Assembly: GCA_014904845.1 (NCBI GenBank) | Contig: MU119236.1 | Location: 3,758-67,757, forward strand | DNA from: Acephala macrosclerotiorum | Lineage: Eukaryota; Ascomycota; Leotiomycetes; Helotiales; Mollisiaceae | Reading direction: 5' to 3' | Length of the DNA: 64,000 bases | Shown: positions 22,899 through 33,330 of the stretch, piece after piece | How positions within the stretch are numbered: the first letter of the stretch is position 1 | Layout: each line of letters opens with the position of its first letter | Position numbers and translations under genes: made by a program | The notes under the pieces: model-generated | What the model was told of the DNA's origin: nothing | The model's database searches: none | What the model saw: only the letters and a program-made list of their open reading frames with translations

Positions 22899-23400
22899 GT
22901 GTGGTGGCTAGATAACTGCGTTATGAAATGCCTTTGACGATAGTTAAAGGTTTCCTGTTAGAAGAAAAAAGTCCACGTAGAGTTTACGTAATAACACGCG
23001 ATATTTTTGAAAAAGTTAAATCACGTTTTTGCGCCAAGAAACGCCAAGATGTGTCGCTTTTGGTGTTTAGCGCTCCCGTAGTTTAGAGTTCCCGTAAAGC
23101 TCCTACTCCCACGTAGGGGGGGTTGTAAGGGGGGAACGCCGCTCTCGCACCGGCGGAGCCGGTGCGAATAAAAAATCCATATACTAAAAGATTTATGTCA
23201 TTTCAAGTCGTCAAAGGCAGGGCATGGCGCGAGGTACGAGGGACATCCCACTATACAGGTCTAAGACGTATAGCACGTGATTTATCTGTCACGTGGTGTA
23301 TCTATATGCTAAGACAGTGCCGTGACACGGATGTAGATATCTGGAGTAGACACGAGAAGAAAGTTCTTACTGGCTGGGAGAGAATCGGAGAGATAAATGA

Positions 23401-23486
23401 AAAGATGGGTGAAGAGATGGGTGAGAAAATGGATGACAAAATGGGTGACAAGATGGGAGAGGAAGAGAAGATGGGGGAAGAGATGG
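23401..23486 (+). repeat. 12-bp minisatellite, about 7 imperfect units
   Basis: The unit is close to RAGATGGGTGAN; the array has a 6-nt interruption (GGAAGA) near its end. If read in the open frame it would encode EKMG/EEMG/DKMG repeats. Confidence 0.8.
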
Positions 23487-23682
23487 AGAGGAAAGTTGCG
23501 AGAGGAGACGGCCATTTTTAGAACAGGGAGACGAAACCATCCTCCTGGATTACGGTGTCTGTATTTGTCTGCATCCCTGGCTGGGAGAGAGGCCTTTTTG
23601 GGCCATTCTTTAAGAGTTGATGATTTCTGGTGAGGTTAGTAGTCTTGGCTGCGCCGCGTCGCGTAAATAGGGTGAGAGACCT

Positions 23683-23767
23683 GCCTGAGTAGAGGTGAGC
23701 CGAAGCTGAGTAGCCGGGCCTGAGCTCAGCCTGAGCAAAGGCGGCGTTGGTCACGTGAGCCTGAGGA
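23683..23767 (+). repeat. CTGAGC-word cluster, copy 3
   Basis: CCTGAGT, GGTGAGC, GCTGAGT, CCTGAGC, CCTGAGC, CGTGAGC and CCTGAGG occur within 85 bp, immediately past the 3' end of the transporter gene. Confidence 0.6.
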
Positions 23768-23837
23768 CTGGAGGACGGCAACATTTCCGTGGTATAACAC
23801 GCAACTTTACTCGTATACCCAAGAACACCACTCCCCC

Positions 23838-24845
23838 TCACTGCGCCTTGCCCTCCCTCACACTCCTCCTCACAAAGAACCGACTCGTATCCCCCATCGG
23901 AAACCGAAAAAACAGTGCCTCCTGATACATCAAATGCGCCACAGTATAATACCCCAACAACCCCGCCAAAAACGCAAACACACCCCCTGCAATCTTCAAC
24001 TTCTCACTCTGTACTTCCTTCCCATCCGCCGCTGCAAAATAGCTCACTGCTATTAACGTAAAGGCTAGTTCGACGAAGCCGAAGATACCGATGTAGACGA
24101 GATTTCCGTGAACAGGTAAGTCTGGGGAGGTATTGAGAGTGAAGGAAGAGCCGAACATGGGAAGAGATCTAAACAGAAAGAACAGATTCAGCACAACCCA
24201 CATCAACACAAAGAACCCGAGAGCGTTGTTGTATGATACCGTATCGTCGCCGTAGGCAGCCTGGACGCTAAAGAGAGGCGTGAGGATAGCCCCAAAACCA
24301 CGATAGAAGAATCCGAACGCGCTCAAAGCCGTGTATCCGAACGAGTTTCCAAGTACCAGTTCCCATTGTGCCGAGATGACCATTCCGATACCAGCAACGA
24401 AGAAGAAATTCCCAATGAAGACGTTGTCGACCGTGACGCCTCGCCAGCCCATGAGGCTGAGGGACAGAGAGTTGTTAGGGTCGTTGCGAAGGCTCCGATG
24501 GCGAGTGCGGTCTATCCCGCATTCAGTGTACCGTCGTGGAGGTAGAGAGAGGAAACTTACTGGGCTTCCCAATGTACTATTCACGATACTTGGTACGAAG
24601 TATGGATATGGCTTCCCAGCAGGACTGTTGAATCCATTGATAATTGATTCTTGCGTGAGATTTGGATAAATCCTCGCCGCGTCCGCAAGACTGCTGCGTT
24701 TGACGACATTTAGTCTCACATTTTCTTCCAACTGTTGTTCTGTAGCCGTGTTGGACCTTGAAATTTGGTATAGTAATCGCAGTTTGCAAGCAACAAACGA
24801 GGAGGCGCGGGTAGAGAACGCCTTCATATTATTCCTTCTCAACAT
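23838..24845 (-). CDS. GPR1/FUN34/YaaH (Ato) acetate-transporter-family protein, with a 2-nt frameshift
   Basis: Two exons, complement(23838..24511, 24561..24845), separated by a 49-bp intron (GTAAGT...ATAG). The N-terminal part ends PYPYFVPSIVNSTLGSP. The membrane part has the family sequence FATTLTTL, then LSLMGWRGVTVDNVFIGNFFF, QWELVLGNSFGYTALSAFG and GAILTPLFSVQAAYG, then four more hydrophobic segments (six in all). These proteins move acetate/succinate with protons or sense ammonium at the plasma membrane. Frame 0 carries FATTLTTL and frame +2 carries SLSLMGW. Exon 2 is 674 nt (3n+2), so two extra bases near 24465-24475 break TM1. The entry motif NPAPLGL is changed to SPTALAIG. The N-terminal 60 residues are unlike standard Ato proteins. 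Either a young pseudogene or an assembly indel. Confidence 0.75.
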   Translation of the reverse strand: MLRRNNMKAFSTRASSFVACKLRLLYQISRSNTATEQQLEENVRLNVVKRSSLADAARIYPNLTQESIINGFNSPAGKPYPYFVPSIVNSTLGSPVSFLSLPPRRYTECGIDRTRHRSLRNDPNNSLSLSLMGWRGVTVDNVFIGNFFFVAGIGMVISAQWELVLGNSFGYTALSAFGFFYRGFGAILTPLFSVQAAYGDDTVSYNNALGFFVLMWVVLNLFFLFRSLPMFGSSFTLNTSPDLPVHGNLVYIGIFGFVELAFTLIAVSYFAAADGKEVQSEKLKIAGGVFAFLAGLLGYYTVAHLMYQEALFFRFPMGDTSRFFVRRSVREGKAQ

Positions 24846-25403
24846 CGTACTAAAACAACATTGTGGACTTTAGAACAGTAATACGCCATCAGATAGTACG
24901 GCAGTAGATGTTACCGGTCTCTAAACGATGCTACCGGCTTCAAAATACGGTACAGATTCGCAACCCGAATTTTTGGAAACGACGCGTCGTGACGATACAC
25001 CCCACGCTAAATATAGATTGCTAGATACTGGAACCTACTTGACTTCCAGATCAGAATTGAAATCGATTTCGGGGTTAAGTGAAAAGGTGGAGGGAATCGG
25101 AGGACGCATGTGAAGGGGCAAAGATGCATCTTATCTCTTAGCTTATCACGCAATTGTATCGCTCACTTTGCTCACCACTGATTAATACCCCACCATCGGA
25201 GATCCTGACCAAAAGTGGGATTGGTAAGAAACAAATAATAAAGCCGAATTCGCATATTACAACCTAGTCGAAGCCACACACTTTTTACCAGGCCTCGGTT
25301 TCTGATTGATATGACGTTGCATGTCGATTTGGTGCAACGAGTCAATTGGGATCAGGATAGACTTCCTTAGGTAGACCTGGGAGAGAAGTTCTGGTATATC
25401 GAT
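24846..25403. other. Divergent promoter region
   Basis: No gene was seen. It lies between the head-to-head transporter and MDR genes. Confidence 0.6.
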
Positions 25404-26908
25404 ATGGCTTCAACTTCTTCCGCTGCGAAGCGCTCGCTTACAAATATAACGAAAGATGAAATATACAGATCGCAATCACTCGAGCAATCGTTAACACCAC
25501 CAGAAACTCCGCCAGGATCAGAAGGCCAGAGCAAGGTCATTCATCCATGGCCAGAACCAGAACCTGCAGAAGATGATCCAGAGGCAAAACGAAGAAAGAT
25601 TGTCCAGGAAGAGGAACATGAAGAGTTTGATGTCGAACATCAAGATGTTCTCCTCCTCCATGCGCCGAAGCAAAGATACGCACACACCAAGAAGCACCCT
25701 GTGCCCAGCATAGAACATGACAGGGAGATGTTGGTGGCTGTTGACGTTGTGGGATTGAATCCCATCGACTGGAAGGCACCGTAAGCACGAAACTTCCTTG
25801 GCTAAACGATGCTGATTGTATGAATAGAGACTTTGGATGGGGTCTTCCAAAGCTCCCATGTATCAGCGGAAGAGACCTTGCAGGCCGGATTGTCAAATCG
25901 CCCAGGGCACCATCGCGGTTCCGCAGAGGCGACAAAGTATGTCATTCCATCCACGTATGTAGACTTGACTAACTAGTTGAAGGTTATGGCTATCTCAACG
26001 GATTATCGAGACAACCGAAAGGCTGCGTACCAACAGTATGCCGTCGTCTCCGACTTCAATGCCTGCAGACTTCCATACCATTTGTCCTCCAAACAAGCAG
26101 CTCCACTGGGCGTTGCATTTGTCGCGGCAGCCCTATCTCTTGGCATATGTATGGGGTTGGACTTCGGATCGTCGAGCAATGGGATTCGCGGCCCAAATGT
26201 CCTTCGAACTGTGCAAGCGTTGCCCCGAGAAGCGCTGCCGAAAGATATTCAAGCGGAGTGTTTCGACAGTATAAAGGCTGGGAACGGTGCGAAGGCTGGC
26301 GACTGGATCGCGATATGGGGTGGTAAGGATTTCGCAAATTTCGAGTGTTCATTGACTAATGTCCTGCAGGATCTTCCGCATCTGGATGCTGTGCTGTGCA
26401 ACTTGCGAAGTTGGCTGGGCTCAAGGTGATAGCCATCATAGACGTAGCGCGGAATGGCGAGCGAATGCTCAAGCTTGGAGCAGACCTGCTTGTTGATAGA
26501 GTGAATGAGGAGCGGGCTCTCGAGATTGTGAAGAGCGTAACCAAAGGGAAACTGCGTTTCGCACTCGACACAAGAGGAAAAGAGAGCGCAAAACTTCTTG
26601 CAGATGCTATGCATGCAGACAGGAGTGAAAATGAGCCCTGGGTACATCTTGTCGGGCTCACAGGGCTTCCCAAGGAGCCCACCAACGGTGTTGTATACCA
26701 CTCAGTGCCTATAAAGGCATTTCATGAAGCTCCCCAGGTCGGAGAAGGTCTGATGATCTGGCTGGAAAAATTGCTAGACCAGAAACTATTAATAACGCCG
26801 GATATCGAGGTCGCGGAGGGAGGGTTGGAGGGCATCAATGCAGCATTGGACAAGCTGCGTGATGGGACTGTGAATGGTCCCCGAATTGTGGTGCCCATTT
26901 CCACGTGA
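25404..26908 (+). CDS. MDR-superfamily oxidoreductase (enoyl-reductase-like) with a charged N-terminal extension
   Basis: Model join(25404..25780,25828..25936,25983..26322,26370..26908), 454 residues, all introns in phase. MDR blocks run in order: VAVDVVGLNPIDWKA, PCISGRDLAGRIVKSP, FRRGDKVMAIS, KQAAPLGVAFVAAALSL, then a nucleotide-binding turn GGSSASGCCAVQLAKLAGLKVIA and LGADLLVDR. The catalytic zinc Cys of ADHs is absent, so it belongs with zinc-free enoyl reductase/quinone reductase types that use NADPH. The first 80 residues are unusual: low-complexity, Ser/Pro/Glu-rich, with a basic EAKRRKI cluster followed by EEEHEEF. An additional exon-like insert (LDFGSSSNGIRGPNVLR) sits before the Rossmann turn, as in fungal polyketide-associated trans-ERs, but no polyketide synthase is in view. 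The substrate is unknown. Confidence 0.85.
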
Positions 26909-27645
26909 GTTAGGCAATCGCAATACATATCGCAGACTCGTAGACTATAGAATAGAACAAGCCGTCGTCGAGGAACGCGTCGTCGTGGTTTTTTGCGTGG
27001 GGTGAAAGTGGTTGGAGAGAGAGAAAGCTTGCGGCCCACAAAATAGGGACTAGATACGCTAAATCGGAAAGAACCTAGCCCTGTTTTCAGGGGCCGCTTC
27101 GCTTCGGCACTTCATCCTTCATCACACTCCAACATACATCTCTAATCTCTCGTCTTGCAGAGCCCCAGATGCATCTTTTCCAATCGATGCAGCAGGACGC
27201 ATTCGGCTCAAAGGTAAGAACCAAGATATGGGTTATGGAGTTCCTTTGGACCGGAAGATCGGCATGTTTGGTCCCACTTTTAGTGATCACACAATATCGG
27301 CACATTGAGGGGTAGAATTGCGCCATCCAGTTCACCAGATCCTCGACACCATGAACCCTCGAACGAGCATCATGACGAAGGATCGGCTACCTGCAATGGG
27401 TTAATACCAAGCATGCCATCTGAACCATACTTCGGTTTGCGTAGGGAAGCTTGACAAGACCCCTTGATCTCGGTAGGTCGTGCAGCTGTTCTGGACCTAG
27501 ATAGCTATCAGCTACGGAGCTTCACCCGCCAGCTTCCCTGTCTCTCTCAATCTGCAAATTCCGTCTTTCTTCGAGCTTCTTATTTCCCTTTACAGCACTT
27601 GTGTACCGTCCATTTCTATCAACAAGTACCTGTACAATCCGAGTG
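26909..27645. other. Intergenic
   Basis: No gene is recognised. The final 100 bp is pyrimidine-rich and is the likely leader of the next gene. Confidence 0.55.
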
Positions 27646-29070
27646 ATGCCAACAAAAAGACAGAGAACTGCCAATGGCAGCCATGCTCCAGCTCCGAATG
27701 GAGATATCAATGGCACCAATAGTGTGCATTTTACAGCACCAGAAGATATCAACGACGACCCAGATCGTGTGAAGTTTGCATACTGGGTGCCCAACGTCTC
27801 GGGAGGTTTGGTAATCTCAAAGATTCCTCAAAAGACTTCGTATGTACTCCTATGATCCAGATTAGGTGGTGTAGATACTAATATGTTTACCCAGATGGGA
27901 CTACCCTTCCAATGTCAGATATGCACAAACAGCGGAGAACGTAGGCTTCGAGTTTGCCCTCTCTCAAATTCGATTCATGTCTGGCTATGGTGCGGTCAGT
28001 CACTTCTCACCCACCCCTCAAGATTTGCCCTCTGAATGATGTTTGTAGGAAAACCAACACGAATCTGTCTCGTTCTCGCAAGCGCTACTCCATGCGACGA
28101 AAAAGCTCAATGTCATTGCTGCACTCCTCCCAGGTCCATGGAACCCCGCAATAGCAGCGAAGCAGATCGCAAGCATAGACCACTACACCAACGGACGTAT
28201 CTCTGTCAACGTAGTGTCAGGATGGTTCAAGGCAGAATTCACCAGCATCGGACAATGGTGGCTCGAGCACGCAGAACGATACAGGTACATTTTAGCCCTC
28301 ACTCGACGCTGAGCAGCTCGCTGACAACCACATCTAGACGCAGCAGAGAATTCATCGAATGTCTAAAAGGAATCTGGACAACAGACAAATTTACCTTCAA
28401 AGGCGACTTCTACCAATTCCACGATTATCCTCTCAGTCCCAAACCCCTCTCCCTCCCTGGCCGTCCACATCCTCTCATCTTTCAAGGCGGCAACTCCCTC
28501 GATGCCCGCGATAACGGCGCCAATGTCTCAGACTACTACTTTATGAACGGAAACACATTGGAAGGATTTCAAGAACAAATCGCGGATGTCAAAGAACGAG
28601 CCCGAAATGTCGGTCGAGAAGGAGAAGTGAAATTCGCCGTCAACGGATTCGTGATCGTTCGACCCACCGAAGCGGAAGCCGTCCGAGTCCTAGAAGAGAT
28701 CCAAGGAAAAGCCGATAAAGAAGCGGTCAACGCCTTCGGCGACGCTGTGAAACAAGCTGGATCTTCAACTGGAGAGAAGAAGGGAATGTGGGCCGAGAGT
28801 AAATTCGAAGATTTAGTGCAATATAATGATGGGTTTAAGACGAAGTTGATTGGGACGAAAGAGCAGGTTGCTGATCGGATTCTGTTGTTGAAGAGTTTGG
28901 GGATTGATATTGTGCTTTGTGCGTTTTTGCATTATGAGGATGATATTGAGGATTTTGGGAAGACGGTTCTGGCGTTGGTGAGGGAGTTAGAGAAGGAGGG
29001 GAGGGGAAAGGATACTGAGGATGAGATCAGGAGGACTGGCGATGTATACCGGAAGAAGGTTGCTGCATAG
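27646..29070 (+). CDS. Bacterial-luciferase-family FMNH2 monooxygenase, SfnG/SsuD-like
   Basis: Model join(27646..27839,27895..27994,28049..28284,28338..29070), 420 residues, phase kept. The core starts VKFAYWVPNVSGGLVISKIP, then AQTAENVGFEFALSQIRF, LNVIAALLPGPWNPAIAAKQ, GRISVNVVSGWFKAEF and HPLIFQGGNSLDARD. The FAYWVPNVSGGLV opening and the VVSGWF and FQGGNS blocks are those of dimethylsulfone monooxygenase (SfnG) and alkanesulfonate monooxygenase relatives, two-component flavin enzymes that release sulfite/sulfinate from organosulfur compounds for sulfur scavenging. The N-terminal 40 residues are a low-complexity fungal addition. It is intact. A separate flavin reductase would be needed and is not in the window. 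Confidence 0.9.
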
Positions 29071-29276
29071 ATGTAGAGTTTTAAAAGAAATGCTTTTGAT
29101 TTTGCAGGGACTGCGACAGTTTCGCAAATACTGACCTCAGTTGAAGAGGGTGTCTCCACTCTAGACTGAGTAGCTAGCTCCTTTCGTGAGAGCTCAGTGA
29201 TCTCTGTAGGAGAATATCTTGATGGCAGTTGAAAGTCAGAATTCCATCCCCGTACTCCTTCGCTCAAACCACCCAT

Positions 29277-30354
29277 TCACACCCACTGCCCCTCACCAAG
29301 ACCCAGCTTCACCCTTTCCTCCTCGCACGTCTTCTCCATCGGATTCAACAAAGTATGGATCGTCATCCCCGTATACATCGCAACATCCTTGATCAATTGC
29401 TCAAAACCGAATTGGACGATCTTCTCGAGGTTGGCGAATTCGAGGTTCTGCCCCTTTTCAATCTTTCTCAGACTGATAGCAATCACCTCTCCAATTTGCT
29501 TGTTGATCCTCACCAATCCGCCTTCGACCGCTCGTTCCTCCGTGGGTTTCAGATACCGCTCTTTAGTAGTGCCAAGTGATTTGGTGGATATGATGTTGCT
29601 AATTCGGGTGGGGAGCTAGGAGGACCAGGGCACAACGGGGTTGGAGTAGCCATATTTGGCGGAAGCAAGGTCAAGCGCATACTCCTCCCCTCCATTCTTC
29701 AGCTTCACTTTCAAGAGACGTTGCTTATCAGCAACCTCAACCGTATCTGGTCCATGAACAACCAACACGGAGAGTTTCGGGTTCTTGGCTTCGATTGTCA
29801 GCTCTTCGATGGTTTCCGCAATTTCTAAAAGTGTTCGTCAGCCACGTATCGAATTGAGGAGTTAAGAAGAAAAAAGTACTGGAGATTAAGAAGTTCACGG
29901 CGTGGCGCATCCAAGCAACCGCCTCCCTACCCGCTCTTGCGACGAGCGCGGCTTGCTTGCTTGTCTCCTCGAGGTTGTCGAACATCTCTCTGGGAAATTT
30001 CAACAACATATCAAAATCCGCAATCGGGTTCCCGATACCGCCGTCCCACATCCTCGAAAAACTCCCTTGCTTCTCAACTTTGACGATGTGTTTATTGAAC
30101 ACTTTCTCGCGGTAGACGTAGAAGATGGCTTGGAGAACGGCACCGACTCTATAAATCTGCCTCCTAGTCTGGAGTCGGCGACAAAGGTCTTTGCGGGAAG
30201 GCCAATCAGCTTTTTGGCAAGAAGCGGGGCAGTATGATGTTTTGGTGAGGGGCTCGGAGACGATGATGATGGGTTCAGTGGAGCGAATGGAGCAGAGGTT
30301 GGTTGTGGGTTTTGCGCAGTGAGTGCAGGGATAGGTTGTGGTGGTTGGAGGCAT
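29277..30354 (-). pseudogene. MYND-finger protein gene with a nonsense codon (copy A)
   Basis: Exons complement(29277..29824, 29880..30354) join in phase by a 55-bp intron. The N-terminus has the MYND zinc finger (YPCTHCAKPTTNLCS, YCPASCQKADWPSRKDLC), then YRVGAVLQAIFYVYREKVFN and PVVPWSS, where an in-frame TAG at 29616-29618 stops the frame. It would otherwise run on for about 113 residues to INKQIGEVIAISLRKIEKG and GLGEGQWV. The aligned residue in copy B (33331-34423) is Tyr, so the stop is a single-base change. The product truncated at residue about 228 would still have its finger. The family is a lineage-specific fungal MYND group of unknown function. Confidence 0.75.
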
Positions 30355-31311
30355 GATGGAGTACTTTTGCGAGGTTGAGTTCTCGCTGGCGCCCGTCTCT
30401 GGAGGGAGCGAGCCAGGGACATTGGGTATTTTTTTTGGATGCTTGAGTAGAGTTCGATGTTAAGAAGTTAGCGTGAAAAGAACGACGCTCGTTAACGGGG
30501 GGGTTGCGGGCCGGGACAACCCCAAAGTTCGAGAAGTCAGAGCTGAGAACCGAAAGTGAATTCGTTCAAGCCCAGGTAAGATATTTGCAAGTACAGATTT
30601 GGCTGCAACTCTTCATTTCAAGCTCAAGCGAGTTTGAGATGAAATGAAGAGCATCGCTGCTGTACCCTTCCCGGAAACCCTTTTAAATGGTTTTTTTGTC
30701 TCAAACTATGTGTTCACTTCTCAACTGTTTCTGGGAAATTCTGATGCAGATTCATCAGGCTTGTAGCTTACCACCATCTCAGCACCTGCAATACCTCGAT
30801 TTGCATTCCGGCACCGAGAAAGTGTGTTGAAGTTTACTGTTCCTGGTTGCTATTTTTTGGGGCACCAATCAAAAGCATTGGCTGCATCCTTCGAGAGGCT
30901 AACTCGGTTACTTTACCGCTTCCTCAATAACCGACTCACATTGGGCCAGTTGCCTGCCAGTCAAGAAATGTCTAAACATAGCATGTGCTAATTGGCAGGT
31001 ATCGAAAGTTAGGCGAGCAAAAGGACCATGCAGGATGCTGGAAGTATTGGCTATCCTGCTATGAGGAGGCTGCTGTGTAACTGTGGCTTGTATCATGCAA
31101 TGCATCGTCCTTTCGTTCGGTTAGTTCTCTAACTACCGTTGACAACACAAAAGGACCTCAGCCACAACCTCATTGTTTCAGTCGCAAGGCTGCAGGGAAA
31201 TTATATATCTTGACAACATCTCACAAGCTTTCTCTCTTTTCCCACTAATACTACACACTTCGTCTCGTCCGCGTTGCATATCTGCACGATACCTCGACCA
31301 CATATCGAGTC
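30355..31311. other. Intergenic with an imperfect hairpin
   Basis: At 30609-30651, CTCTTCATTTCA faces TGAAATGAAGAG around a centre with partial pairing. Nothing else is recognised. Confidence 0.55.
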
Positions 31312-33113
31312 ATGTCTTACATTCCTCCGTTTGCTCCTCCCCATCCCGCGATGGACACCCAGCTCGTGGTCATGCCGCCAAGAAAGGTTGCTCCTTCCGC
31401 CGAGGATTGGGAGTGTCATCGACCACTCATCAAACGCTTGTATCTCGAAGAGAAGAATACTTTGAAGGAGGTCATTCGCATCATGTCCTCTCAGTACGGA
31501 CACAACGCCACGTGAGCACTGTTCCTCTCGCTTTGGATTCCACCAATTTCTAACGCGCCGCCAATGGCCTCAAAATGTACAAAGATCGAATCCACAAATG
31601 GGGATTTGATAAAAAGCACAAAGAACGAGACATGCTCGCCATTCTTCGCAAGAAAACCGAGAGAGAAGCAGTTGGAAAACGGACAGCGTTTCGAGTACGA
31701 GGACAGGTTGTGACCATAGAACAGGTCCATCATTACTTGAAGCGGAAGAAAAGCATACCAAATCATGACTCACAACCTCCCACACCTTCAGATCTATCCT
31801 ATCGAACACCATCTCCAGCTCCTGCAGAATATTCCGCTGAAAACGGCACACAACCTATCAACTCAGACTCTTTTTGGCAACAAGGTCGTACTATTCGGAC
31901 AGATATGTCGTTGCTTCCGAGCTCAAGATACACTGTTGGGGCTGCTGAAGTCGTCGACATTGAATGGGCTTCTGCGCCACTCTTCATCGAAGACGAAGCC
32001 GTCATCCAAATGACCCTGAAGAGCATGCAAAGTCTTTTATCTGATGATCAACAAATCCCGCGTTCACCCTCGACACCCCTGGCAATCCTCGTACCTGAAC
32101 GTCTTCTTCTCACCATCAAGACATATGTGAATGGCTCGTTTGAAAAGAAGACCTGGTTGCTAGATGATGATGGAGATCTCACATCTCTTATGATATTACA
32201 AAATGGGGGCTATATGTGTCTTCCTGACTTTGATGACTCCTACTGTGCTGCAGCTGAGTTTTTGGAAATGGGCCTCTACTCGGAGTTTCGACGAACCCTC
32301 TCAAGAGCTTTCAATCTTGTCAAAGACATCGTTCGAAGTGAGCACCCGCAGTTCCTAGAATACCTTCTAGACTGCCTTCTATTCTTCAAGCGGGAACAAC
32401 ACCAGGATATCAATGATTTGCTAGTAAGATTCGTTTGCGAAATTGCCACCCTGTGCGGACCACAACATCCCTTGGTTCAGATTTGTCAACTTATCGCTAG
32501 GCTCGAGCCAGAAACTTTTGAACAAGTAATTATTCAATCTTGGGAATGCACGATCGATGATTTCGGGCGAATAATAGGGCTCTCCAATACAGCCTGTCTG
32601 AAAGCCAGAACCGCCTTCATCAGTGGGGTTCACGGATTTCTCGATTTACTTGAGGAAGAACGACTTCTTCGGGCACTTCTGGAACGATTTGAACGAGATA
32701 TTGGCAGTTCATCAGAGCAGACATTCGAGATTATTGGGAGATTGGCAACTAATTTAAATCGGCAAGGTCGGTATGTGGAGGCTGAAGAGCTGGTATTAGT
32801 TGCCTTGGTACAGGTGGATAAAGAGCCCGACTCTAATTATCGTTCCTGGCATAATTTGAATTCTTTAACACTCAGGGCAGAAAGTCAGTACTATCAGGAC
32901 AAAAAAGTCCTGGCAGAAGATAGCCAGCGACAAGCTCTAAAACTTGCTCGGAATGTATGGGGTTGGGACGGCCCATTGGCTATTCCGATTATGGTCGGCT
33001 TATATAGATGGCTCCGAGAGTGGCAACGTGAGGAGGAAGCTGACGAGCTAAAGTTAGAGATAGAGGAGGCGATAGGCGTTGATGAGATCGATCTAGAGCT
33101 TTATGGACACTGA
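31312..33113 (+). CDS. Clr5-domain protein
   Basis: The ATG exon 31312-31511 ends YGHNAT at a GTGAGC donor. The second exon, near 31571-33113, continues LKMYKDRIHKWGFDKKHK. Together they make the Clr5 domain (residues about 28-85): W-x-x-HRPLIKRLYLEEKNTLKEV then MYKDRIHKWG, a fungal DNA-binding-like module. The rest (about 450 residues) is helical, with a TPR-like half (LATNLNRQGRYVEAEELVL, LAEDSQRQALKLARNVWG) common in this family. The intron has a TTCTAAC branch but no AG at the phase-consistent acceptor: the sequence there is CCAATGG|C. The first downstream AG (31586) breaks the frame. Either a rare non-AG acceptor or a splice-site mutation is present. The function is probably regulatory. 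It lies between the two MYND copies. Confidence 0.78.
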
Positions 33114-33330
33114 AGTCATTCAAATACAAGAAAAATAGTTCACTTTCGAGAAGCCCTGAAGTGTATCTTGAATCTCCAAGCCTTTCGATCCCCATTCTGG
33201 TGGATTCACTAGCACGTCTCGCTTGTCTCTCAAGCTCAGCCTTGTATAAAACCCTCGAATTCTATCGATCTTTCGATCTCGTCCACATCAACAAAGTCCT
33301 CCCCAACAACCCATCTAAACCACACCCAAG

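Larger units (their letters stand above)
22899..23837. other. Intergenic with hairpin, minisatellite and CTGAGC cluster
   Basis: A perfect 9-bp-arm GC hairpin spans 23146-23166 (CGCACCGGC/GCCGGTGCG). The open frame that crosses 23162-23521 begins with GTG, not ATG, and is carried by the minisatellite, so I do not call a gene. Confidence 0.6.

Noticed and set aside
23162..23521. 119-codon frame over the minisatellite
   Set aside because: Begins with GTG, dominated by tandem repeat, no family.
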